Shown in pieces: positions 57,816-64,000 of a stretch of DNA of 64,000 bases (position 1 is the stretch's first letter; every line of letters begins with the position of its first letter). Position numbers and translations under genes: made by a program. The DNA is from Haloactinopolyspora alba. GTDB taxonomy: Bacteria; Actinomycetota; Actinomycetes; Jiangellales; Jiangellaceae. The stretch spans positions 1 to 64,000 of the forward strand of contig NZ_PYGE01000005.1 of NCBI RefSeq assembly GCF_003014555.1. Direction: 5' to 3'. Below the pieces are notes generated by a model. It ran no database searches. It was not told the origin of the DNA and saw only the letters and a program-made list of their open reading frames with translations.

Positions 57816-58442
57816 CTACGGCGCCGCGCCGAGGGTGAACGACAACCGTGAGGAAACCGCCGCGGCAGCCAGATCGGCGGCCTGGCCGGGCGTGGCGGCG
57901 ACCATGAGCAGCGCTCCGGTAGCGGCGGTGTCGTCGTCGCCCGTGGCCCGGGCGAGCACCGGCACGCCGGAGGCGACGACGTCGGTTCGCCCGGCGCCGT
58001 TCAGCGCCGTGCCGAGCACGTCGATGCGGTCGCCGTGGCGCAGGTACGCCGCCGCACCAGGGTCGGCGAGCCGGATCGGCGTCGCGACCAGCCCGCTTCC
58101 CCAGCCGCGGAGCAGGCCGGGTCCCAGAACACGCCGGTCCGTGATCGCCTCGCCGGCGCGCACCGGACCTGCGAGCACGCGTCCGACGGCGTCGTCGCCC
58201 AGCACCCCGCCAGGAACCGCGTCGGGCGGCATGCTCGCCGTCGTGAGGTCGTCCGCGGTGATGGTCGTGCCGCCGGCGAGGTCGCGCTCGGCGACGGTGA
58301 CCTTCTCCTGATCGGGAGCCGGCGGTGACGCGGCTTCGACGGCGAGCGCCACGGCGGCCGCGGCGAGTCCGCCGGCGAGCAGGCGACGGTGCCACGAGGC
58401 GGTGCCGGCCAGGCGGTGAGCGAGGGCGCGTACGTCGTTCAT
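57816..58442 (-). CDS. SAF-domain (CpaB/RcpC-like) protein
   Basis: A 208-residue protein with one N-terminal transmembrane helix (RLLAGGLAAAAVALAVEAA) and an extracytoplasmic SAF domain: KVTVAERDLAGGTTITADDLTTASMP, then VLGDDAVGRVLAGPVRAGEAITDRRVLG. The second half (LRHGDRIDVLGT, LLMVAATPGQAADLAAAAVSSRLSFTL) matches the RcpC domain of pilus assembly protein CpaB. No other pilus genes are present; in actinobacteria this gene is commonly found alone between fmdB and mscL, as here. Probably an envelope protein of unknown role. Confidence 0.85.
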   Translation of the reverse strand: MNDVRALAHRLAGTASWHRRLLAGGLAAAAVALAVEAASPPAPDQEKVTVAERDLAGGTTITADDLTTASMPPDAVPGGVLGDDAVGRVLAGPVRAGEAITDRRVLGPGLLRGWGSGLVATPIRLADPGAAAYLRHGDRIDVLGTALNGAGRTDVVASGVPVLARATGDDDTAATGALLMVAATPGQAADLAAAAVSSRLSFTLGAAP

Positions 58443-58526
58443 GCCGACGACGCTAGACCGGGAGGAACCCTCGCCGGGGGTTGTCCACAGGCCGGATCCG
58501 CCGCCGTGGCCGTCGGGTGACGCTCG

Positions 58527-58946
58527 TCAGGCCGCGGAGGACCCGGCGGTCGACTTGGTGGAGCCGGAATCCGACGAACCGGAACCGGACGAGCCCGATG
58601 ACCCCGACGAACCGGACGAGCTCGACGAGTCCGAGCCGGACGAGCTTCCGGACGACGAACTGTCGCCGGAGGACCCGCTCGACGAGTCGCTCGAGGACGA
58701 TCCGGAGCCGTTCGAGGACGAGGCGTCACTGCTCGCGGACGAGTCCCCGGACGAGGAGGACCCGTTTCCGGCACGGCTGTCGTTGCGGTAGAACCCGGAG
58801 CCCTTGAACACGACGCCAACGGCGGAGAAGACCTTGCGCAGCCGGCCGCTGCACGCGGGGCATTCGGTCAGGGAGTCGTCGGTGAAGCTCTGCACCGCTT
58901 CGAGCTCTTCGCCGCATTCGGTGCAGGCGTATTGATACGTGGGCAC
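58527..58946 (-). CDS. FmdB-family zinc-ribbon protein with long Ser/Gly tail
   Basis: A 139-residue protein. MPTYQYACTECGEELEAVQSF and LTECPACSGRLRKVFSAVGVVFKGSGFYRND form the FmdB_CxxC_CxxC domain with C8-x-x-C11 and C29-x-x-C32 as zinc ligands. Residues 60-139 are almost only Ser and Gly with some Asp, longer than in most relatives, and probably disordered. FmdB proteins are putative regulators first linked to formamidase and amidase genes, but most are of unknown role. The opposite strand has an apparent acidic ORF that only mirrors this Ser codon run. Confidence 0.9.
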   Translation of the reverse strand: MPTYQYACTECGEELEAVQSFTDDSLTECPACSGRLRKVFSAVGVVFKGSGFYRNDSRAGNGSSSSGDSSASSDASSSNGSGSSSSDSSSGSSGDSSSSGSSSGSDSSSSSGSSGSSGSSGSGSSDSGSTKSTAGSSAA

Positions 58947-59055
58947 GCGTGGTTCCTCCTGGGTTCGGGTGAGAGCGGCGTGTTAGCACTCAGGGCCCTC
59001 GACTGCCAATAATGCGCCCTCCGGGGGTGGATTGTCCACGTGGACGCCCGCGGGA

Positions 59056-59664
59056 TCAGGTGCGCAGGGCGTGGACGACCCCCGCGGCGGCTATGGCCCA
59101 CAGGACGCTGCCGAGCGTGCCGATGATGAACCGCTCGGACGCCGGCGGACGGTTGAGCTCGGGGAACCGGCCGAGACCCTTCATGCCCAGGACCAGCGCC
59201 AGACCCTCCGGCCAGCCGGCCAGCAGGGTGGCCGTGACGGCGACCCGTTCGAGGACGCCGATGGCCGCGCCGCCGCGCAGCGTCCGCGGATCGGACACCG
59301 CGGCGACCGTGGCGGCGCGGGTGTCGATCGGCGCGCTCGCCCCGGTGGCGTCGACGTCGTCCACGGCCTGCTCGGCGCCGCGGCCACTGTGGTCGGCGAG
59401 GCGCAGCAGTGCCGTCGCGACGATGCCGCCGCAGGAGGCCGCGGCAACCACCGCGGTCACGCTGGCGAGCGTCACGACGTTGTCGCCGGCCTCCTCGCCG
59501 GCGAGCCCGGCAAGTGCGGCGACGCCCAGCAGCAGCGCGGGCACGGCCGCGGCGGTGACCACGTGGGTGGTGCCGGGAAGTGCGGTGCGGCGTTCGGTCA
59601 GCAGCCACCAGCCGCCACCGGCGATCGCCGCGGCGGCCGTCAGGATGATCGCGGCGACGTTCAT
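59056..59664 (-). CDS. Membrane protein partner of SatD
   Basis: A 202-residue protein with about five transmembrane helices: AAIILTAAAAIAGGGWWLL, VVTAAAVPALLLGVAALAGLA, VVTLASVTAVVAAASCGGIVATAL, RVAVTATLLAGWPEGLALVLGM and FIIGTLGSVLWAIAAAGVVHAL. The stretch LERVAVTATLLAGWPEG-LALVLGMKGLGRFPEL followed by SERFIIGTLGSVLWA is distinctive of proteins encoded beside satD. Start and upstream stop overlap (ATGA), so it is co-translated with SatD. Function unknown; a role linked to envelope or acid stress is only suggested by the name of the partner. Confidence 0.75.
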   Translation of the reverse strand: MNVAAIILTAAAAIAGGGWWLLTERRTALPGTTHVVTAAAVPALLLGVAALAGLAGEEAGDNVVTLASVTAVVAAASCGGIVATALLRLADHSGRGAEQAVDDVDATGASAPIDTRAATVAAVSDPRTLRGGAAIGVLERVAVTATLLAGWPEGLALVLGMKGLGRFPELNRPPASERFIIGTLGSVLWAIAAAGVVHALRT

Positions 59665-60266
59665 CGTGTGCGCCCAGCGGCCCGTTCGGACTTGGCGAGC
59701 AGCCGGGCGACGACCGGGCGCACGTCCCGCTCCTGCTGCCAGAGCGCCACCGCCAGCCGTTGGCCGACCGCCTGGCGGCTCACGCCCAGCCGCTCGGCCG
59801 CGTCGGCGAACGTGTGTGCCTCAGCCATGAGGTCGACGGCCTCCCAGCCCGTGTCGGTGCGTCGTGCCAGTACCGCCGCGAGCAAGGACAGCACCGCGTC
59901 GGCGTCGTGAGCGTACTCGTCGGCTCCGACAACGGCGACGTGGTGCGTGCGCTGTTTGGCCTCGTCCAACGCCGAGCGCGCGTGCACGAAGGCCGGTCCG
60001 CGGGCGGTGCGGGTGCTGGCCGGCAGCGGCTCGTCGGCCGGGCCGACGCCGAGGCCCACGCTCCACGAGCCGTGGCGGACCAGCGCGAGGGCCGCGTCCA
60101 CCGCGTCGGCCGCGTCGGCGAGCATGCCCTGGAACTCGTCGCCGGCGGTCCGTTCGAACGGCAGCGTCGGCGCGGGGATCCGGCGTCGCAGCACGGCGAT
60201 GCCCTCGTCCACCAGATCGCGCCCGCGCCTGCTGCCACGCTGGTCGACGGTCAGCACGTACGGCAT
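59661..60266 (-). CDS. SatD-family protein
   Basis: A 201-residue protein of the SatD family (PF16264). YVLTVDQRGSRRGRDLVDEG and FERTAGDEFQGMLADAADAVDAAL give the N-terminal domain, which resembles a nucleotide-cyclase-like fold. VGLGVGPADEPLPASTRTARGPAFVHARSALDEAKQR is the most conserved region. The C-terminal helix-turn-helix is FADAAERLGVSRQAVGQRL. DNA binding is therefore likely. Two copies of the palindrome AAGGCT-xxx-GCCTT lie just upstream, so autoregulation is probable. No clear ribosome-binding site; the operator is 6 bp from the ATG at 60266. Confidence 0.82.
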   Translation of the reverse strand: MPYVLTVDQRGSRRGRDLVDEGIAVLRRRIPAPTLPFERTAGDEFQGMLADAADAVDAALALVRHGSWSVGLGVGPADEPLPASTRTARGPAFVHARSALDEAKQRTHHVAVVGADEYAHDADAVLSLLAAVLARRTDTGWEAVDLMAEAHTFADAAERLGVSRQAVGQRLAVALWQQERDVRPVVARLLAKSERAAGRTR

Positions 60267-60271
60267 TCCGT

Positions 60272-60313
60272 AAGGCTATGGCCTTTCAGTTTACGGAGCA
60301 AGGCTTTAGCCTT
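60272..60313. promoter_or_regulatory. Two tandem palindromes AAGGC-N4-GCCTT at satD promoter
   Basis: AAGGC-tatg-GCCTT (60272-60285) and AAGGC-ttta-GCCTT (60300-60313), 28 bp apart. CCGTAA (60268-60273) and TTACGG (60291-60296) form a further inverted repeat bracketing the first. They lie between divergent satD (60266) and the penicillin acylase gene (60382), next to the satD start. A helix-turn-helix protein such as SatD itself is the likely ligand. Confidence 0.6.
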
Positions 60314-60381
60314 TCTTGCTGGCGTCAAAGGCGACAGGCCTGCTTTCCCACGTCAGTCGTCACGTCGCCTACCCTGATCCG

Positions 60382-62949
60382 GTGACTCGGCGCCGGATCG
60401 TCATCGCACTCTCCTCCGTGGCCGGGTTGCTGGTTCTGGCGCTGATCGCGGCGACCGTGTTGAGCATCTGGTCGGTGCGCCGGCCGTTCCCCGAGTACGA
60501 CGGTTCGGCGACGGTGCCGCGGCTCAGCGGCGACGCCGAGATCGTCCGCGACCAGCACGGCATCCCGCACATCTACGCCGACACCCCCGAGGACCTGTTC
60601 CGGGCCCAGGCATACGCGCAGGCCCAGGACCGGTTCTGGCAGATGGACTTCCGCCGCCACGTCACGGCCGGACGGCTGTCCGAGCTGTTCGGCCCGGACC
60701 AGGTCGAGACCGACACGTTCGTGCGCACCCTGGGGTGGCGGCGCACCGCCGAGCAGGAACTTCCGCTGATCAAGCCGGAGACGCGCCGCTACCTCGAGGC
60801 CTACGCCGACGGTGTGAACGCCTGGCTCGACCATCACTCCGGTGGTGACCTGGGCCTCGCGTACACACTGCTCGGCCTGACCGGCGGCGACGACTCCCCG
60901 GAGGACTGGACGGCGGTCGACTCGCTGAGCTGGCTGAAGGCGATGGCGTGGGATCTGCGCGGCAATCTCCAGGACGAGATCTCCCGGGCGCTGCTGGCGG
61001 CGGAGCTGCCGATCGACCGCGTCGAACAGCTCTACCCGGGGCAGGCCGAGATCAGCGAGCCGATCGTGGACGACCGCGACGTCGACCCGCGCCCGCCGGA
61101 GGCGATCACCGGTGCCGACGGCTCCCCGGTCCCGGTCGAGTCGGTGGACTCGCTGCAGTCCGCGGCGGCGTTCCTGGACTCCGCGCCGGCGCTGCTGGGC
61201 GCCGGCGACGGCATCGGCTCGAACTCGTGGGTGGTGGGCGGCACGCACACCGAGTCCGGCACTCCGCTGCTGGCGAACGACCCGCACCTCGCCCCGACGA
61301 TGCCGTCCACCTGGTACCAGGTGGGACTGCACTGCCGCGACGTCGGCCCGGAATGCCCGTTCGACGTCGTGGGCTACTCCTTCGCCGGCCTGCCGGGCGT
61401 GGTCATCGGGCACAACCAGGACGTCGCCTGGGGGTTCACCAACCTGGGACCGGACGTCAGCGACCTCTACCTCGAGCAGGTCCGCGGCGACACCTACCGC
61501 GTCGGCGACAGCTGGGAGCCGATGCAGACCCGCGAAGAGACCATCGAGGTGGCCGGCGGTGACGACGTCACCATCACGGTCCGCTCCACCCGACACGGCC
61601 CCGTCCTGTCCGACCACGACGAACGCATCGCCGACGTCGGCGACGCCATGGCCGGCGCGGTGGGCGACGATCGCCCGCCCGCGGAGAACGAGTACGCGGT
61701 GGCGCTGCGCTGGACCGCCCTGGACCCGGGCCGGACCGCCGACGCCCTGTTCGCGCTCAACCGGGCGCACGACTGGGCGTCGTTCCGCGCCGCCGCGTCC
61801 TGGTTCGAGGTGCCGGCGCAGAATCTGGTGTACGCCGACGTGAACGGCAACATCGGTTACCAGGCGCCCGGGCGTATCCCGGTGCGTGACTCGGGTGACG
61901 GCCGGTACCCGGTACCCGGCTGGACGGACGAACACGAATGGGCCGGGTTCATCCCGTTCGACGAGCTGCCGAGTGTGCTGAACCCGCAGGACGGTTACAT
62001 CGTCACGGCGAACCAGCCGGTGACCAGCGACCGTTACCCGTTCCTGCTCACCGCGGACTTCGACGCCGGGCAGCGGGCGGGCCGCATCGACGAGCTGCTG
62101 TCCTCGGCCATCGAAGCGGAGGAGCCGATCACCGCGGACGTCATGACCGACATCCAGATGGACACGCACAGCGAGCTGGCCGACATCCTCGTGCCGTACC
62201 TGAGCGAGCTGGACGCGCCGGACGGTTACTACGGCGACGGCCTGCGGCTGCTGGACGGCTGGGACCACGCCATGGACGCCGACTCCGCCGCGGCGGCCTA
62301 CTTCAACGTGGTGTGGCGCAACCTGCTGGAGCTGACGTTCCACGACGAGCTGCCCGAGGACACCTGGCCGCGTGGCGACGGACGCTGGTTCGAGGTCGTC
62401 CGGAATCTCCTGGAGCGACCCGACGACCCGTACTGGGACGACGTCCGTTCCGAGAGCGTCGACGAGAACCGTGACCTGATCCTGATCGAGGCGGTACGCG
62501 ACGCGCGCAACGAGCTGACGGCCCTGCAGGGCAAGGACGCGTCGCAGTGGGAGTGGGGCCGCCTGCACGCGCTGACGCTGACCGAGCAGACCTTCGGCAC
62601 CTCAGGGATCGGGCCGGTGGAGGCGCTGTTCAACCGCGGCCCGCTGGAGGTCGGCGGCGGCACCTCGATCGTGCAGGCCACCGGCTGGGACACGGTGGAG
62701 GGCTACGAGACGGTGTGGGCGCCGTCGATGCGGATGATCGTGAACCTCGGCGACCTGGGCGCGTCCCGGTGGATCGACCTGACCGGCGTCAGCGGCCACC
62801 CGTACCACGAGCACTACGGCGACCAGGCCGAGCTCTGGCGCACCGGCGGGACGCTGCCGATGCGGTGGGGCTCCGACGCCGTGCGCGACGCCGCCGAGCA
62901 CACGTTCACGCTGTCGCCTCCGGACACCGAGTCGCGCCCGCCGGACTGA
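60382..62949 (+). CDS. Penicillin acylase-family (Ntn) amidohydrolase
   Basis: An 855-residue precursor. A membrane anchor/signal (RRRIVIALSSVAGLLVLALIAATVLSIW) begins it. The alpha-chain region has VRDQHGIPHIYADTPEDLFRAQAYAQAQDRFWQMDFRR, a hallmark of the S45 family. The autocleavage point is GIGS280NSWVVGG, with Ser280 as the N-terminal nucleophile of the beta chain (SN-x-W motif). LLANDPHLAPTMPSTWYQVGL follows, and DLTGVSGHPYHEHYGDQAELW near the end is typical. Enzymes of this family cleave acyl amides: penicillins, acyl-homoserine lactones or lipopeptides. The GTG at 60382 has TACCCT at 60370-60375 as a -10 and no ribosome site, so it is probably leaderless. Confidence 0.93.
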   Translation: MTRRRIVIALSSVAGLLVLALIAATVLSIWSVRRPFPEYDGSATVPRLSGDAEIVRDQHGIPHIYADTPEDLFRAQAYAQAQDRFWQMDFRRHVTAGRLSELFGPDQVETDTFVRTLGWRRTAEQELPLIKPETRRYLEAYADGVNAWLDHHSGGDLGLAYTLLGLTGGDDSPEDWTAVDSLSWLKAMAWDLRGNLQDEISRALLAAELPIDRVEQLYPGQAEISEPIVDDRDVDPRPPEAITGADGSPVPVESVDSLQSAAAFLDSAPALLGAGDGIGSNSWVVGGTHTESGTPLLANDPHLAPTMPSTWYQVGLHCRDVGPECPFDVVGYSFAGLPGVVIGHNQDVAWGFTNLGPDVSDLYLEQVRGDTYRVGDSWEPMQTREETIEVAGGDDVTITVRSTRHGPVLSDHDERIADVGDAMAGAVGDDRPPAENEYAVALRWTALDPGRTADALFALNRAHDWASFRAAASWFEVPAQNLVYADVNGNIGYQAPGRIPVRDSGDGRYPVPGWTDEHEWAGFIPFDELPSVLNPQDGYIVTANQPVTSDRYPFLLTADFDAGQRAGRIDELLSSAIEAEEPITADVMTDIQMDTHSELADILVPYLSELDAPDGYYGDGLRLLDGWDHAMDADSAAAAYFNVVWRNLLELTFHDELPEDTWPRGDGRWFEVVRNLLERPDDPYWDDVRSESVDENRDLILIEAVRDARNELTALQGKDASQWEWGRLHALTLTEQTFGTSGIGPVEALFNRGPLEVGGGTSIVQATGWDTVEGYETVWAPSMRMIVNLGDLGASRWIDLTGVSGHPYHEHYGDQAELWRTGGTLPMRWGSDAVRDAAEHTFTLSPPDTESRPPD

Positions 62950-62977
62950 CGTCGACGCACGCCACTCGCCGCGGTCC

Positions 62978-63024
62978 GGCGACACCGAGCTTCCACATGG
63001 TCGCTCTGGCGACACCGAGCTTCC
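62978..63024 (+). repeat. Direct repeat GGCGACACCGAGCTTCC, two copies
   Basis: The 17-base sequence GGCGACACCGAGCTTCC is present at 62978-62994 and 63008-63024, 30 bp apart, in the non-coding gap after the acylase gene. The second copy contributes to the hairpin at 63013-63030. The origin is probably a small duplication. Confidence 0.8.
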
Positions 63025-63030
63025 TCGGTG
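63013..63030 (+). terminator. Short hairpin with CUUC loop after penicillin acylase gene
   Basis: CACCGAG (63013-63019) pairs with CTCGGTG (63024-63030) around CTTC, a stable tetraloop. It is 64 bp downstream of the acylase stop and 20 bp before the end of the convergent HxlR gene. It is probably a terminator for one or both. Confidence 0.5.
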
Positions 63031-63049
63031 CGCGAGCCCGCTCCGTCCG

Positions 63050-63496
63050 TCACGGCTGACCGGTGCGAGGGGAGACGTCGGACTCGTCGTAGCGTTCGCG
63101 CGCGGCGGCGACGTAACCCCGATGCTCTTCGGCCCAGTCGATCAGCGTGCCGACCTGTGCCGAGAGCGTCTCTCCGACGGGGGTCAGGTCGTAATCGACC
63201 CGCGGCGGTGACGTGGGCGTCACGGTCCGTGAGACGAGCCCGTCGCGCTCGAGGCCGCGCAACGTGCGGGTGAGCATGCGCTGGGAGATCCCGTCGATCG
63301 CGCGGTGGAGTTCGGCGTAGCGGCGAGGGCCGTCCCGGAGCAGCGCCATCACCAGGACGCTCCACTTGTCGCCGACCCGGTCGAGCACGTCACGCAGCTG
63401 GCACGCAGGGGTGTCGTGGCCGATCGGCTCGGTCTCGGGGCGCACCCCACGCACATCGGTGTGCGGTCGGCGATCCAAAGTGCCTTCTTCCCCCAT
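63050..63496 (-). CDS. HxlR-family transcriptional regulator
   Basis: A 148-residue regulator. CQLRDVLDRVGDKWSVLVMALLRDGPRRYAELHRAIDG is the start of the HxlR domain with its conserved Cys and D-K-W motif. ISQRMLTRTLRGLERDGLVSRTVTPTSPPRVDYDLTPVGETL completes the winged helix. The C-terminus is a short helix and a basic tail. The ATG at 63496 is used; 63529 is also in frame. Divergent from a quinone oxidoreductase gene, the usual partner of HxlR redox sensors such as YodB/HypR. Confidence 0.88.
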   Translation of the reverse strand: MGEEGTLDRRPHTDVRGVRPETEPIGHDTPACQLRDVLDRVGDKWSVLVMALLRDGPRRYAELHRAIDGISQRMLTRTLRGLERDGLVSRTVTPTSPPRVDYDLTPVGETLSAQVGTLIDWAEEHRGYVAAARERYDESDVSPRTGQP

Positions 63497-63533
63497 CTGG
63501 CCATGGTCGCGGAGACTGGAGGCACGCACAAGG

Positions 63534-63548
63534 AGTGCGTTACATACT
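63534..63548. promoter_or_regulatory. Putative HxlR operator before oxidoreductase gene
   Basis: AGTGCGTTACATACT is an imperfect inverted repeat (AGTGCG against AGTATG) 30 bp upstream of the oxidoreductase start and inside the divergent region of the HxlR gene. It resembles the AAGTGCGTACTT element at 23925-23936 in front of another HxlR gene. Confidence 0.4.
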
Positions 63549-63578
63549 CTTCGTACCTAGGCAAGGGATTCCACGCAG

Positions 63579-64000
63579 ATGCGCGCCGTCGCTTTCACCG
63601 ATTTCGATCAGTCCGCAGCTCTCCTCGACGTCCCCGCCCCCGAACCGGGTCCCGGGGAGGTGGTGGTGCGCGTCTCGCACTCGTCGGTCAACGGGTTCGA
63701 CCTGGGTGTCCTGGGCGGGTTCCTCCAAGGCGCCTACGAGTACGAGTTCCCGGTCGTACTGGGCAAGGACTTCGCCGGCGTCGTCACCGGCGTCGGGCAG
63801 GACGTGTCCGAACAGTCGGTCGGTGACGAGGTCTTCGGCGTGGTGATGCGCCCCACTCTCGGCCAAGGTGGCTTGGCCGAGTACGTCGCCGTCCCTGCTG
63901 GGTACGGCGTCGCGACCCGCCCGGCCGGCCTGGAGCCCGAGGGCGCCGCCGCGCTGGCGTTGGCGGGAACCGCGGCAGCGAACGCCGTGACGGCGGCCGA
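63579..64000 (+). CDS. NADP-dependent zinc-type/quinone oxidoreductase (MDR family), partial
   Basis: The first 140 codons of a medium-chain dehydrogenase/reductase, cut by the window end. MRAVAFTDFDQSAALLDVPAPEPGPGEVVVRVSHSSVNGFDL is the standard start, then VLGKDFAGVVTGVGQDV (the GxDFAGxVxxVG motif) and GQGGLAEYVAVPAG. No structural-zinc Cys cluster is seen in the visible part. This fits the quinone oxidoreductase group, which reduces quinones or enones with NADPH. The cofactor-binding GxGxxG is beyond the edge. Divergent from, and probably regulated by, the HxlR protein. Confidence 0.88.
   Translation, partial: MRAVAFTDFDQSAALLDVPAPEPGPGEVVVRVSHSSVNGFDLGVLGGFLQGAYEYEFPVVLGKDFAGVVTGVGQDVSEQSVGDEVFGVVMRPTLGQGGLAEYVAVPAGYGVATRPAGLEPEGAAALALAGTAAANAVTAA

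Noticed and set aside
58441-58791. A strongly acidic plus-strand frame (Asp-Glu-Pro repeats) opposite fmdB
   Set aside because: It is the reverse reading of the Ser/Gly codon run in the FmdB tail; FmdB has intact zinc motifs on the other strand.
60325-62568. A 747-codon minus-strand frame opposite penicillin acylase
   Set aside because: No domain; the plus strand has the complete Ntn-hydrolase signature.

Overview
The window is from a high-GC, Gram-positive actinobacterial chromosome. The evidence is strong G/C third-position bias, many GTG starts, several apparently leaderless genes, AfsR/SARP-type multidomain regulators, deazaflavin- and F420-type oxidoreductases, and a leader peptide with tandem Trp codons ahead of a tryptophanyl-tRNA synthetase. 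I see no phage genes, insertion sequence, rRNA or CRISPR array. I do not assign a genus. The gene content suits a free-living soil or plant-associated saprophyte.

Layout. 1-4145: the edge of an unknown gene, then small regulators and catabolic enzymes: a VOC protein, an AraC regulator, a MarR regulator divergent from an amidohydrolase, and a PEP mutase/isocitrate lyase-family enzyme. 4267-14139: a carbohydrate-utilisation locus with a secreted BNR_4 beta-propeller protein, a LacI regulator, an ABC importer (lipoprotein and two permeases), a fossil of another permease, and a GH78 alpha-L-rhamnosidase. Three copies of one operator-like sequence link the secreted enzyme and the importer into a probable LacI regulon. 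This looks like uptake and breakdown of a rhamnose-containing plant or algal glycan. 14181-28633: a run of regulator/enzyme pairs, many divergent with readable operators between them (TetR with an oxidoreductase, HxlR with a SnoaL-like protein, HxlR with a globin/monooxygenase fusion, MarR with a zinc-ribbon protein), plus MscS, nitronate monooxygenase and an LLM oxidoreductase.

28681-44515: a ClpX-like unfoldase, a 1061-residue AfsR-like ATPase regulator, a drug-type ABC exporter behind a two-component system and a lipoprotein serine hydrolase, then an FAD monooxygenase-LysE exporter-SARP regulator group. 44519-52000: an alpha/beta hydrolase with unusual catalytic positions, a DUF998-like membrane protein, a TOPRIM protein, a VOC protein, an SDR/TetR divergent pair, tRNA-Arg(CCU), a thioesterase, and trpS preceded by a Trp leader peptide and hairpins typical of ribosome-mediated attenuation. 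52096-56330: a 1400-residue helicase-like protein with a C-terminal restriction-endonuclease-like domain and altered Walker A and B motifs. 56646-60266: CBS protein, a 46-residue acidic protein, MscL, SAF/CpaB-like protein, FmdB and a SatD operon. 60382-64000: penicillin acylase-family hydrolase, an HxlR regulator and the start of a zinc-type/quinone oxidoreductase.

Three gene-decay scars stand out: a permease C-terminus at 11178-11306, an FtsX tail against a LuxR HTH tail at 18611-18902, and an LLM oxidoreductase tail against another LuxR HTH tail at 38742-39293. The last two share a layout in which two unrelated 3' gene ends meet back to back. Family assignments rest on motif recognition only; no database search was run.
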